A DNA stretch of 64,000 nt, from NCBI GenBank assembly GCA_012103375.1, contig WLWX01000001.1, positions 2,274,492 through 2,338,491 on the forward strand, read 5' to 3'. This stretch comes from Paracoccaceae bacterium (GTDB lineage: Bacteria > Pseudomonadota > Alphaproteobacteria > Rhodobacterales > Rhodobacteraceae). Positions 28,131 to 36,195 of this stretch are shown piece after piece (the stretch's first letter is position 1; every line of letters starts with the position of its first letter). The notes under the pieces were generated by a model. The model had not been told where the DNA came from, did not search any database, and was given only the letters and a program-made list of their open reading frames with translations. Both the position numbers and the translations under genes were made by a program.

Positions 28131-29480
28131 TCAGTCAAGCTCCTCCGGCAGGATCAGGTTCAGCACGATCGCGATGACCGCTGCGGGCAGCAGGCCCGAG
28201 GTCAGCAGGATCTTCATCGTGGTCCCAAGGAAGGCCATCGCGTCCGGCACCTGTTGCAGCCCAAGGCCGATCGACAGCGAGATCGCGAAGATGATCATGT
28301 TGCGCCGGTTCCAGTTCACGTCCGACAGCATGTTGATGCCTGCCGCTGCGACCATGCCGAACATGACGATGACGCCGCCGCCCAGAACCTGGATCGGGAT
28401 CGTATTGACGATCGCCCCGACTTTGGGAACCAGCCCGGCCCCGATCAGGAACAACGCCCCAATGGTGACCACATGACGGCTCATCACGCCGGTCATGGCG
28501 ATCAGACCGACGTTCTGGCTGAACGAGGTGTTGGGCAGGCCGCCGAAGATGCCGGCGACGGCTGTTCCGACGCCGTCTGCGAAGGTTGCACCCTGAACCT
28601 CTTCATCCGTTGCTTCACGGTCCGCGCCACCCTTGGTGATGCCCGAGGTGTCGCCGACCGTTTCAATGGCCGAGATGAAGGCCATCAGGCACATACCGAT
28701 GACGATGGCTCCGTTGATTTCGAAGCCGAAGGCGAAGGGCTGGGGCAGGGCAAACCACGAAGCGTTGCCGATGCTGCCAAAGCTGACATCGCCCATCACG
28801 AAGGCCAGGATGTAACCGGCGATCAGACCGATCAGGACGGCTGCGACAGAGAGGAAGCCTTTGGCATAGAACTTGATGCCAAGGGTCACCACGATCACCA
28901 CCAGCGCCTGCGTCCAGTTTCCGATGCCGCCCCATGTTTCCTTGCTGCGGTTGAAGTCTCCGGCACCGCCTGCGGCGTATTCAATACCGACCTTGATCAG
29001 CGCCAGACCGATCATCAGCACGATCAGCCCGGTGATCAGCGGCGGCAGCGCAAAGCGGATACGCTTGATGAACAAGCCGATGATGAAGTGGAAGATGCCG
29101 CCAATGATGACGCCGCCCATCAGCCCGGCAAGCCCGGCGGTGCCAGCCCCCACCATGGCCGGGATCATCACCGGCAGGAAAGCGAAGGACGTGCCCTGAA
29201 CGATGGGCAGCTTGGCCCCGACCGGGCCGATGCCGATGGTCTGGATCAATGTGGCGATGCCCGCAAAGAACATCGACATCTGGATCATGTAGATCAGCGT
29301 GCCGACATCGGGTGAACCAAATCCAAAGCCCGCGACACCCGCGATGATGATCGCCGGTGTAACGTTGGAAACGAACATTGCCAGCACATGCTGGATGCCC
29401 AGCGGGATCGCCTGTCCCATTGGAGGTGTATAGTTTGGATCGCGCAGCTGCTCTGGCGTTCCGATCGATGCGTCGGCCAT
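28131..29480 (-). CDS. Urate/xanthine permease, NCS2 family
   Basis: 449 residues with about 12-14 membrane segments. The NCS2 marks are IPLGIQHVLAMFVSNVTPA near the N-terminus, the VQGTSFAFLP segment, AIETVGDTSGITKGG in the substrate region and GGLPNTSFSQNVGLIAMTGV, the family signature. Such transporters move uracil, xanthine or urate with a cation. The next genes on the same strand are allA and puuE-uraD, with uraH and puuD facing away, so urate is the likely substrate (UacT-like). It is followed by an intrinsic terminator. Confidence 0.92.
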   Translation of the reverse strand: MADASIGTPEQLRDPNYTPPMGQAIPLGIQHVLAMFVSNVTPAIIIAGVAGFGFGSPDVGTLIYMIQMSMFFAGIATLIQTIGIGPVGAKLPIVQGTSFAFLPVMIPAMVGAGTAGLAGLMGGVIIGGIFHFIIGLFIKRIRFALPPLITGLIVLMIGLALIKVGIEYAAGGAGDFNRSKETWGGIGNWTQALVVIVVTLGIKFYAKGFLSVAAVLIGLIAGYILAFVMGDVSFGSIGNASWFALPQPFAFGFEINGAIVIGMCLMAFISAIETVGDTSGITKGGADREATDEEVQGATFADGVGTAVAGIFGGLPNTSFSQNVGLIAMTGVMSRHVVTIGALFLIGAGLVPKVGAIVNTIPIQVLGGGVIVMFGMVAAAGINMLSDVNWNRRNMIIFAISLSIGLGLQQVPDAMAFLGTTMKILLTSGLLPAAVIAIVLNLILPEELD

Positions 29481-29571
29481 GTCTGTCCCTTTGGTTGTGC
29501 CCGCAAAGCGGCCAGGTTTTTGTGCGGCTACACGAATAGGTCGCGTGCCAACATCTCGTTGTCGGCGAAAA

Positions 29572-30051
29572 CTAGCCGACTATATAGGGCTTTGGGAAGT
29601 AAAATTCTTCCAGATTGTCGCCTGTACCGATCCGGTCGATAACCGCAAACAGGCCCGGCGCATGCAGCGGGGTCAGGACGCCGTGCCAGGTGCCCCGGTG
29701 GAAATTGATCCCGGTGTGGGGCGGAACCTCGAACGCGCTGGGGCGACCGGGCTGTCCGCCGATGTCTTCGGCGACGATCACCAGCCAGGGATGTTCCGAC
29801 ATGGGCACGAACGCCTGAGAGCCTTCCGGATGCCGCTCGACCAGGTCCTGCGCAAAGGGCACGGCGCGCGCAACTGCCCGGAACAGACTGATCCCGGCGC
29901 GCCCTTCCGCAAAGTCGAGCGTTGCCAGATCATGCCAGCGCCCACATTTGCCCTGATTGATGATTTTCGTAGGCTCGCCAGTGGCTTGCAGGATGTCGCC
30001 AAAGGGCGCGAACGCCTTTGACGTCAGCGGCTCGATGGCGATCTTCGTCAC
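29572..30051 (-). CDS. allA: Ureidoglycolate lyase
   Basis: 159 residues from GTG 30051, which overlaps the puuE-uraD stop (GTGA). It cleaves ureidoglycolate to glyoxylate and urea, the last step of allantoin breakdown. Recognisable parts are TKIAIEPLTSKAFAPFGDIL, RWHDLATLDF, SLFRAVARAVPF, VERHPEGSQAFVPM (the substrate-site segment) and HTGINFHRGTWHGVLTPL. The N-terminal ATG-started version at 30102 would overlap puuE by over 50 bases, so the GTG is preferred. Confidence 0.92.
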   Translation of the reverse strand: MTKIAIEPLTSKAFAPFGDILQATGEPTKIINQGKCGRWHDLATLDFAEGRAGISLFRAVARAVPFAQDLVERHPEGSQAFVPMSEHPWLVIVAEDIGGQPGRPSAFEVPPHTGINFHRGTWHGVLTPLHAPGLFAVIDRIGTGDNLEEFYFPKPYIVG

Positions 30052-31469
30052 GGCAGCAGGTCCATCAGACGGAACTCGGCAATGCGTTCGACCTGTCGGC
30101 AAGCCTCGGCGAATTCGGTGTCGCGGGTGTTGTTGATACGGCGCTCGAATGCGGCGAGGATGCCCGCCTTGTCGTGGTCGCGCACGGCAATGATGAAGGG
30201 GAAGCCGAACTTTTCTGTGTAGGCGGTGTTGAGGCGGGTAAAGGTGGCGTGTTCGTCCGCCGTCAGCGCATCAAGGCCGGCGCTGGCCTGTTCCGAGGTG
30301 GATTCATCCGTCAGCCTTTTTGCCGCCGCCAGTTTGCCAGCAAGATCCGGATGGGCGGTCAGGACGCCCAGACGTTCGCCCTGATTCGCGGTTCGGAATG
30401 CCCGGCAGAGGACGTTGTGCAGGCCCGTCGCGCTGTCATGGGCCGGGCCGAGTTCTAGCGCATGGGCCCGTTCGGCAACCCAGGGCGAGTGTTCGAAGAT
30501 GCCGCCATAGGCAGCGACGAAGGCATCCTTATCCATTTGGGACGGGCTGGATTGGGGCTGATAGGGGTGGGTTGCGCGCCAGTGGTCCGCAACCTCAAGC
30601 CGGGTCGGGAACCAGACGTCGGCGTGGCCCAGCGCATAGTCGATGAACCGTTGCACCGCCGCAGCCCGACCTGGTCGCCCGGCCAGGCGGCAATGCAGGC
30701 CGATGGACATCATCTTGGCCGATCCGGCCTGTCCTTCGGCATAGAGCACATCAAAGCTGTCCTTGAGGTAGGCATAGAACTGATCGCCCGAGTTGAACCC
30801 CTGCGGCGTGGCAAAGCGCATATCGTTGGCGTCCAGCGTATAGGGAACGATCAGAGCGGGTTGATCGCCAAAGTTAATCCAATACGGAAGCTCATCCGCG
30901 TAACTGTCTGCCAGGTAATCAAACCCCGCCTCGGCCCCCAGGCGGACGGTGTTCGTCGAGGCACGGCCTTGGTAGAACCCGCGCGGGCGTTCCCCGACGA
31001 CTTCGGTGTGCAGCGCGATGGCTTTCGCAATGTGGTCGCGTTCGTCCGCTTCGGAAAAATCCTTGTATTCGATCCACTTAAGCCCGTGGGTCGCAATCTC
31101 CCACTCTGCTGCCTTCATCGCGGCAACCTGTTCCGGCCCGCGCGCCAGCGCCGTCGCGACGGCAAAGACCGTCGGGCGAATCCCGGCAGTGGTGAACATC
31201 CGGTGCAAACGCCAGAAACCGGCGCGCGCGCCGAAGTCATAGATCGTCTCCATGTTCCAGTGGCGCTGACCGGGCCAGGCGGCGGCGCCGACGATTTCGG
31301 ACAAAAAAGCCTCGGACGCAGCATCGCCATGGGCAATGGAGTTTTCGCCACCTTCTTCATAATTTACAACGAATTGCACGGCGATCTTCGCGCCATTTGG
31401 CCACTTCGGATCGGTTGAATTTGGCCCGTGGCCGCGAAAATCTCTGTCGTAACGCATGTATCTATCCAT
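30048..31469 (-). CDS. puuE: Fused allantoinase (PuuE) and OHCU decarboxylase (UraD)
   Basis: 473 residues with two enzymes in one chain. Residues about 1-300 are the metal-independent PuuE-type allantoinase, a polysaccharide-deacetylase fold (RYDRDFRGHGPNSTDPKWPNGAKIAVQFVVNYEEGGE in parts, then HGLKWIEYKDF and FYQGRASTNTVRLGAEAGFDYLADSYADELPYW). Residues about 305-473 are OHCU decarboxylase, with GIFEHSPWVAERAH, HPDLAGKLAAAKRLTDESTSEQASAGLD and LNTAYTEKFGFPFIIAVRDH. UraD works on the product of UraH and supplies S-allantoin, which PuuE hydrolyses, so consecutive steps are joined. Such fusions are known in alphaproteobacteria. An internal ATG four codons in is also possible. Confidence 0.93.
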   Translation of the reverse strand: MDRYMRYDRDFRGHGPNSTDPKWPNGAKIAVQFVVNYEEGGENSIAHGDAASEAFLSEIVGAAAWPGQRHWNMETIYDFGARAGFWRLHRMFTTAGIRPTVFAVATALARGPEQVAAMKAAEWEIATHGLKWIEYKDFSEADERDHIAKAIALHTEVVGERPRGFYQGRASTNTVRLGAEAGFDYLADSYADELPYWINFGDQPALIVPYTLDANDMRFATPQGFNSGDQFYAYLKDSFDVLYAEGQAGSAKMMSIGLHCRLAGRPGRAAAVQRFIDYALGHADVWFPTRLEVADHWRATHPYQPQSSPSQMDKDAFVAAYGGIFEHSPWVAERAHALELGPAHDSATGLHNVLCRAFRTANQGERLGVLTAHPDLAGKLAAAKRLTDESTSEQASAGLDALTADEHATFTRLNTAYTEKFGFPFIIAVRDHDKAGILAAFERRINNTRDTEFAEACRQVERIAEFRLMDLLP

Positions 31470-31527
31470 CTTGACGCGCCCCCATGGGGTGATAGCCCTT
31501 TCTTAGATGTGCAAAGCGGAGGCGTCC

Positions 31528-31881
31528 ATGACCGGTTATCTTACCACCCACGTGCTGGACACGGCGAACGGCTGCCCAGCCGAGGGGATTACGATCACGC
31601 TCTACCGGGTCACGGGCAACAGCCACCGGAAGATCGGTGAAGCGGTGACAAATGCCGATGGCCGGACGGACGTGCCGATTCTGCCGGAAGATAAATTTGA
31701 GACAGGCACTTACGAGCTGTTCTTCAACTGCGCTGACTACCTCAACAAGGTTGGAACACCGCCCGAAGATCCCCGTTTCCTGTCCGAGATCCCGATCCGT
31801 TTCGGCATGTCCGAGGCCGACCACTACCACGTGCCGCTGCTGCTTTCGCCGTTCGGTTATTCGACGTATCGGGGCAGCTGA
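31528..31881 (+). CDS. uraH: 5-hydroxyisourate hydrolase (transthyretin-like)
   Basis: 117 residues from ATG 31528 (MTGYLTTHVLDTANGCPAEGI). It opens the ring of 5-hydroxyisourate, the product of urate oxidation. The catalytic parts are TTHVLDTANGCPA with the first His, DGRTDVP with the Arg, HYHVPLLLSPFGYSTYRGS with the second His and the canonical C-terminal YRGS. The ATG seven codons upstream (31507) is less likely. It is divergent from puuE-uraD and its stop overlaps the next gene by one base (TGATG). Confidence 0.95.
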   Translation: MTGYLTTHVLDTANGCPAEGITITLYRVTGNSHRKIGEAVTNADGRTDVPILPEDKFETGTYELFFNCADYLNKVGTPPEDPRFLSEIPIRFGMSEADHYHVPLLLSPFGYSTYRGS

Positions 31882-32267
31882 TGCGTTTGGCTCGTTTCGG
31901 TGCCGCTACGATCGTTCTGGTTACCGTAATACTGGCCATTCTATTTCTCATGGATGATGAGAATTTGCGGTCTGAGGAGCCGGCGCCTCAGACGCTGAAC
32001 TTTGGTCAAGTGATCTATGTTGATGACGGGTTTTGCGACGGTTGGCGTGTGCGTGAAGTGACCGGAGCCACACCAACCACGGAACGAACGAGGCGCTGCG
32101 TGGAATATCCGTGGGTCAAGCTGATGTCGCATCGGTTTGTTCACGGGACAGAAGCGCGTTTCGGCAGAATGTACGCTCTGCTAGTGATAATTGGTTCAGT
32201 CGCAGGAGGATTGGCTGCGATCGGGTCTGTTTGGAAGTTTTTGAGATCGTTCGGCAAACGGACTTAG
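31881..32267 (+). CDS. Unknown small protein with two membrane segments, coupled to uraH
   Basis: 128 residues, overlapping the uraH stop by one base, 26 bases before puuD. It has an N-terminal membrane anchor or signal (FGAATIVLVTVILAILFL) and a second span near the C-terminus (YALLVIIGSVAGGLAAIGSVW). The middle reads FGQVIYVDDGFCDGWRVREVTG...RTRRCVEY, with two cysteines flanking a compact domain. That stretch reminds me of a small alphaproteobacterial family of uncharacterised proteins (DUF6719-like), but I am unsure. Its base composition looks slightly AT-richer than the neighbours. Position suggests a link to urate oxidation at the membrane, or simple insertion into the operon. Confidence 0.7.
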   Translation: MRLARFGAATIVLVTVILAILFLMDDENLRSEEPAPQTLNFGQVIYVDDGFCDGWRVREVTGATPTTERTRRCVEYPWVKLMSHRFVHGTEARFGRMYALLVIIGSVAGGLAAIGSVWKFLRSFGKRT

Positions 32268-32293
32268 ACAAGCGCGGGAGGCTGGGACAAAAA

Positions 32294-33535
32294 ATGCAGG
32301 ACCTTGCAATCATGTGGGAATGGCTGGCCTTTGCGGTTCGCTGGATCCACGTCATCACGGCGATCGCCTGGATCGGGTCGTCGTTCTATTTCATCGCATT
32401 GGATCTTGGCCTGAACCGGTCCATCCCCGGCCCGGCAGATGGCGAGGAATGGCAGGTTCACGGGGGTGGGTTCTACCACATCCAGAAATACCTCGTCGCG
32501 CCCGAAGCCATGCCCGAGCATCTGACCTGGTTCAAATGGGAAAGCTATGCCACCTGGTTATCCGGGGCGGCGATGCTGGCGGTGGTGTACTGGGTCGGTG
32601 CCGAGATGTTCCTGATCGACCCTGCGGTTGCCGATCTGGCACTGTGGCAGGCGATCCTGATTTCCGCAGGCTCTTTGGCTGTCGGCTGGATCATCTATGA
32701 TTTCCTTTGCAAGTCGCCGCTGGGTGAAAGCCCGACAACTCTGATGGTTCTGCTGTTCGTTCTTTTGACCGTGATGTCATGGGGTTACACGCAGGTCTTC
32801 ACCGGGCGCGCGGCGCTGTTGCACCTGGGTGCCTTCACCGCGACGATCATGTCCGCAAACGTCTTTTTCATCATAATGCCGAACCAGAGGATCGTCGTGG
32901 CGGACCTGCAGGCGGGGCGGGAACCGGATGCCAAATACGGCAAGATCGCCAAGCTACGTTCGACCCACAACAACTATCTGACGCTGCCGGTCATCTTCCT
33001 GATGCTGTCCACGCATTACCCGCTGGCCTTTGCGACCGACTTCAACTGGATCATCGCCAGTCTGGTGTTTCTGATGGGTGTGACGATCCGGCACTGGTTC
33101 AACACGCATCACGCAAAGAAGGGGAACCCGCATTGGACGTGGTTCGTGACGGCAGCTTTGTTCCTTGCAATCATGTGGTTATCGACCGCGCCGATGGCAG
33201 AGGAGGAGGATCGCGCGCCAACAGCCTCGGAAACAGCGTTTATGCAGGTCGACAGCTGGGAGGATGCGCGCAATATCGTGCAGGGGCGCTGTTCGATGTG
33301 TCACGCGGCCGAACCGTCCTGGGACGGGCTGCACCGTGCCCCGAAGGCTGTGCATCTAGAAACTGATTTGCAGATCGCGGCGGCTGCGAAAGAGATCTAT
33401 CTGCAGGCTGCCGTCACCCATGCGATGCCGCCCGCCAACCTGTCGTTCATCGAACCCGAGGAACGGGCGCTGTTGCGGCAGTGGTATCGCGATGGTGCGG
33501 GCGTTTGGGGCAAACAGCTTGCGCTGGGGGGCTGA
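32294..33535 (+). CDS. puuD: Urate hydroxylase/oxidase PuuD with C-terminal cytochrome c domain
   Basis: 413 residues from ATG 32294. Integral-membrane urate oxidase that passes electrons to its own cytochrome c rather than making peroxide. The N-terminal membrane part (WEWLAFAVRWIHVITAIAWIGSSFYFIALD in parts) has about eight helices and the block FFIIMPNQRIVVADLQAG. From about residue 320 a cytochrome c domain follows, with heme site CSMCH near residues 333-337 and a methionine in HAMPPANLSFI. It belongs to the same operon as uraH. Confidence 0.93.
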   Translation: MQDLAIMWEWLAFAVRWIHVITAIAWIGSSFYFIALDLGLNRSIPGPADGEEWQVHGGGFYHIQKYLVAPEAMPEHLTWFKWESYATWLSGAAMLAVVYWVGAEMFLIDPAVADLALWQAILISAGSLAVGWIIYDFLCKSPLGESPTTLMVLLFVLLTVMSWGYTQVFTGRAALLHLGAFTATIMSANVFFIIMPNQRIVVADLQAGREPDAKYGKIAKLRSTHNNYLTLPVIFLMLSTHYPLAFATDFNWIIASLVFLMGVTIRHWFNTHHAKKGNPHWTWFVTAALFLAIMWLSTAPMAEEEDRAPTASETAFMQVDSWEDARNIVQGRCSMCHAAEPSWDGLHRAPKAVHLETDLQIAAAAKEIYLQAAVTHAMPPANLSFIEPEERALLRQWYRDGAGVWGKQLALGG

Positions 33536-33646
33536 GGCGCCATCGTGACCGACTGAACGTTATCGGAAAAGCTTACGCCCGGTGCGCGCCCTGTTTTGGG
33601 CAGGCGTTCGCGTAATGTCGCCAGTAAAGGACGCGGTGCGCGCAAC

Positions 33647-33674
33647 AAAAAAGGGCCACCCAATCGGGCGGCCC
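33647..33674 (-). terminator. Intrinsic terminator of the L,D-transpeptidase gene
   Basis: On the minus strand GGGCCGCCC-GATT-GGGTGGCCC (33653-33674) forms a stem followed by six T (33647-33652). It lies just beyond the stop of the gene at 33699 and faces the puuD end. Confidence 0.8.
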
Positions 33675-33698
33675 CTGTTCTGATCAGTCGTCCCGGTG

Positions 33699-34265
33699 TC
33701 AGACGACGATAACCTTGGTGCCGATCGCGGTCCGGTCATACAGATGCGTCACATGCTCGTTGATCATGCGGATGCAGCCGTTTGACACGGAAGTTCCGAT
33801 CGAGCGTGGCACGGTCGTGCCGTGGATGCGGAAGAAGGTGTCGGCGCCGTTCTGGAACAGGTACAGCGCGCGCGCGCCCAGCGGGTTCTTCGGGCCACCG
33901 GGCATGCCATCGGCCCATTGGGCGTAATTCTCAGGCTCACGTCGGATCATGTCCTGGGTCGGGGTCCAGCTGGGCCATTCTTTCTTGGCGCCGATCACGG
34001 CCGTCCCTTTGAATTCAAGTCCGGCGCGTCCAACACCGACGCCATAGCGTACGGCTTTGCCCGGCTTTTCGCCGACGTGATAAAGGAAATGCTTACCTGT
34101 CACGATGATGATCGTGTTGGTCGCGATATCCTTGTCGACGCGCACTTCGCGCGGATTGAACTTCTCGGGCAGTTTGAAAGCTGACTGGGCAGTGGCTGAT
34201 CCAGCCGTGGCGGCAACAAGCCCGGCCGCCCCTGACGCGACAAGCGCCTCTCTACGTGTAAACAT
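33699..34265 (-). CDS. L,D-transpeptidase (YkuD domain), exported
   Basis: 188 residues. The N-terminus MFTRREALVASGAAGLVAATAGSATAQ is an export signal with a twin-arginine-like RRE. The mature part is a single YkuD catalytic domain with HGTTVPRSIGTSVSNGCIRM, where the His near 148 and the Cys near 164 are the catalytic pair (HxxG...S-x-G-C-R). It cross-links peptidoglycan or attaches proteins to it in the periplasm. It has its own terminator. The LysM or linker domains found in some relatives are absent. Confidence 0.93.
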   Translation of the reverse strand: MFTRREALVASGAAGLVAATAGSATAQSAFKLPEKFNPREVRVDKDIATNTIIIVTGKHFLYHVGEKPGKAVRYGVGVGRAGLEFKGTAVIGAKKEWPSWTPTQDMIRREPENYAQWADGMPGGPKNPLGARALYLFQNGADTFFRIHGTTVPRSIGTSVSNGCIRMINEHVTHLYDRTAIGTKVIVV

Positions 34266-34744
34266 CTTCTACGTCTCCTGTTTCGCAGGTTTGCTGTCAC
34301 AACTGCTGTCTTGGCCGGCGGCGCTGCGCATCCGTTTCGGGTATCCCCACACCGCTTTTACTGATTTCCCGAACTTATGCAGCGTCTAAATGCGCAAAAA
34401 CATGCCTGTGTTGCGCAGTTGCCAAAGTCTTCACGCAGTGTTGATGCGCAGTGCGCGGCGCTTGATCGGGGTAGGGCGGCAGGCAAAACATTGTTTCCGG
34501 TTCGGGGACAATCATCACCGAACTGCTGAATTTACCTTCTATTTCAACGCGCTATGGGGTCTTCTGCGGGTGTCACTGCATCGCGATGGCCACCCTGCGG
34601 TGCCTGTTTTGCGCATGTTGGCGGGAAAATTGCCGCCAAGCCGTGTCAGAGGCTTCTGCACGCCGCGATAATAGGGGATAGAGTGAACCGGAACGCCATC
34701 ACGGCGACCCATAGGGGGCGCCACATAAGAGAGTTGGAAACCTG
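34266..34744. other. 479-base gap between divergent ldt and dsbA-like genes
   Basis: No convincing gene. One plus-strand frame (34390-34671) has no signal peptide, no family likeness and no good ribosome site, so I leave it out. The gap should hold both promoters; I see no clear operator or repeat in it. Confidence 0.6.
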
Positions 34745-35464
34745 ATGTATCGACTGTTTGCCGCTTTATTCGTAACGATTCTTGCAATTGCGCCGGTGCA
34801 TGCACAATCGCTGACCACGGAAGATGTGAAGCGGTTGGTTCTGGAAACAATACTCGAAAATCCGGAAATCGTGATGGAAGCGGTGGCGATCCTGCAACAG
34901 CGCGAACAGGCCGAACAGGCCGCAAGTGCCGCGGCCGCGCTGGTCGAGAATGAAGAGCTGTTGTTCAATGATCCGCAGGCAGAGGTTCTTGGAAACCCGG
35001 ACGGAGACGTCACGGTTGTCGAATTCTTCGACTACAATTGTCACTTCTGCCGTGAATCCAGCGAGGCGGTCGCCAGCTTGCTTGAAAGCGACCCGAACGT
35101 TCGGTTGGTCATGCGCGAGTTTCCGATCCTCAGCGAAGGGTCGGTCGAGGCCGCGCGCGTGGCGCTGGCGGCGCGCAATCAGGACGGGTACGAGGCGTTT
35201 CACTGGGCGCTGATGTCGATGAAGGGGCAGGCGCAACTGGCCAGCGTCTTAAAGCTGGCCCGCGATAACGGCCTGGACGTTGATCAGCTGCGCGTGGACA
35301 TGAATGCGCCCGAAATAGATGAGCACATCGAAAATTCGCGTGCGCTTGCGGCGGCGCTTGGCATCAGCGGTACGCCCAGTTTCGTTGTCGGCAACACGCT
35401 GGTTCCGGGCGCGGTGCCGCTGGAGCAATTGCAGCAGATCATCGCGCAGGAACGTGAAAACTGA
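34745..35464 (+). CDS. DsbA family thiol:disulphide oxidoreductase, periplasmic
   Basis: 239 residues. Signal peptide MYRLFAALFVTILAIAPVHAQ. A helical N-terminal extension of about 60 residues (DVKRLVLETILENPEIVMEAVAILQQRE in parts) precedes the thioredoxin fold, as in ScsC/Com1-type proteins. The active site is CHFC at about 99-102 (FFDYNCHFCRES) and the cis-proline loop is GISGTPSFVVGNTLVPGA. Such proteins oxidise or isomerise disulphides; the N-terminal stalk may mediate oligomerisation. Likely partners include the four-cysteine secreted proteins at 1-3 kb, but that is conjecture. Confidence 0.92.
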   Translation: MYRLFAALFVTILAIAPVHAQSLTTEDVKRLVLETILENPEIVMEAVAILQQREQAEQAASAAAALVENEELLFNDPQAEVLGNPDGDVTVVEFFDYNCHFCRESSEAVASLLESDPNVRLVMREFPILSEGSVEAARVALAARNQDGYEAFHWALMSMKGQAQLASVLKLARDNGLDVDQLRVDMNAPEIDEHIENSRALAAALGISGTPSFVVGNTLVPGAVPLEQLQQIIAQEREN

Positions 35465-35628
35465 TAGGCGCGGACCCTGCAAATCCAGCGGCGTTCGATT
35501 GCCGCTCGTGTCGCCGCGCTGTTGCGGTGGGGCCGGGATTAGTTAACCGGAGTTTTCAGCGGGGCTTGCGCGACCGGCGTTCCTGACGGAAAGTCACTGC
35601 GAAACAGGGGTGCAGGGGTTTTCGCACA

Positions 35629-36069
35629 ATGCCAACCGCCGCAAAGCTTATCGGGGCCGCCGCATTTGCAGTGCTGGCGTGGCTTGTGTCCGATATGGTC
35701 ATGGGCGTGCTGCCGGAAGGGACACCGGCCAAGTGGCTGCACGAGGTTAACACTGCGTTCGGATTTCTGATGGGTTGGCGTATCATGGGGCCGCGTTCCG
35801 GTGACGGGGTGGTGCGGGCCGTTGGCGTCGGCCTCAGCACGGTGCTGGCGACGCTGTTCTGGTGCCTGCTGGCCTGGGGTGGCTATCAGATGACCCTGAA
35901 TTCGACGCGAATGCGGTATGGCGGCCCGGTCGAGGCCTTGCAGGATATGGTTGCTTTGATGGTGGAATATCTGTTCATGATTGCGACCGCGCCGATCATT
36001 GGCGCCATTCTCTTGGGCGGAATGTTCTGTGGTTTCCTGGCCGAAATGGCAGCGAAGCGCTGGTCCTGA
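35629..36069 (+). CDS. trgA: TrgA family membrane protein
   Basis: 146 residues with four hydrophobic segments (KLIGAAAFAVLAWLVSDMVMG; HEVNTAFGFLMGWRIMGP; VVRAVGVGLSTVLATLFWCLLAWGGY; MIATAPIIGAILLGGMFCGFLAE). The opening MPTAAKLIGAAAFA and LPEGTPAKW are the family pattern of TrgA, first described in a tellurite-resistance locus of Rhodobacter. TrgB is not adjacent. The true contribution to tellurite resistance cannot be judged here. Confidence 0.82.
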   Translation: MPTAAKLIGAAAFAVLAWLVSDMVMGVLPEGTPAKWLHEVNTAFGFLMGWRIMGPRSGDGVVRAVGVGLSTVLATLFWCLLAWGGYQMTLNSTRMRYGGPVEALQDMVALMVEYLFMIATAPIIGAILLGGMFCGFLAEMAAKRWS

Positions 36070-36195
36070 TGGGGCGTCGGACGTGGGCAGAGCATGAATG
36101 GATCGCCAGACCAGCGGGGCCGGTCTTGCGCGCGCTTTTGGCGCGCACCGGGCGCAGGCGATTTCGATAGCGGATCAGGTGTTCCGAATAGCGCT

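Noticed and set aside
28050-29315. 421-codon plus-strand open frame
   Set aside because: Antisense shadow of the NCS2 permease; composition is typical of GC-rich shadow frames.
34390-34671. 93-codon plus-strand frame in the ldt/dsbA gap
   Set aside because: No ribosome site, no recognisable domain, no signal peptide.
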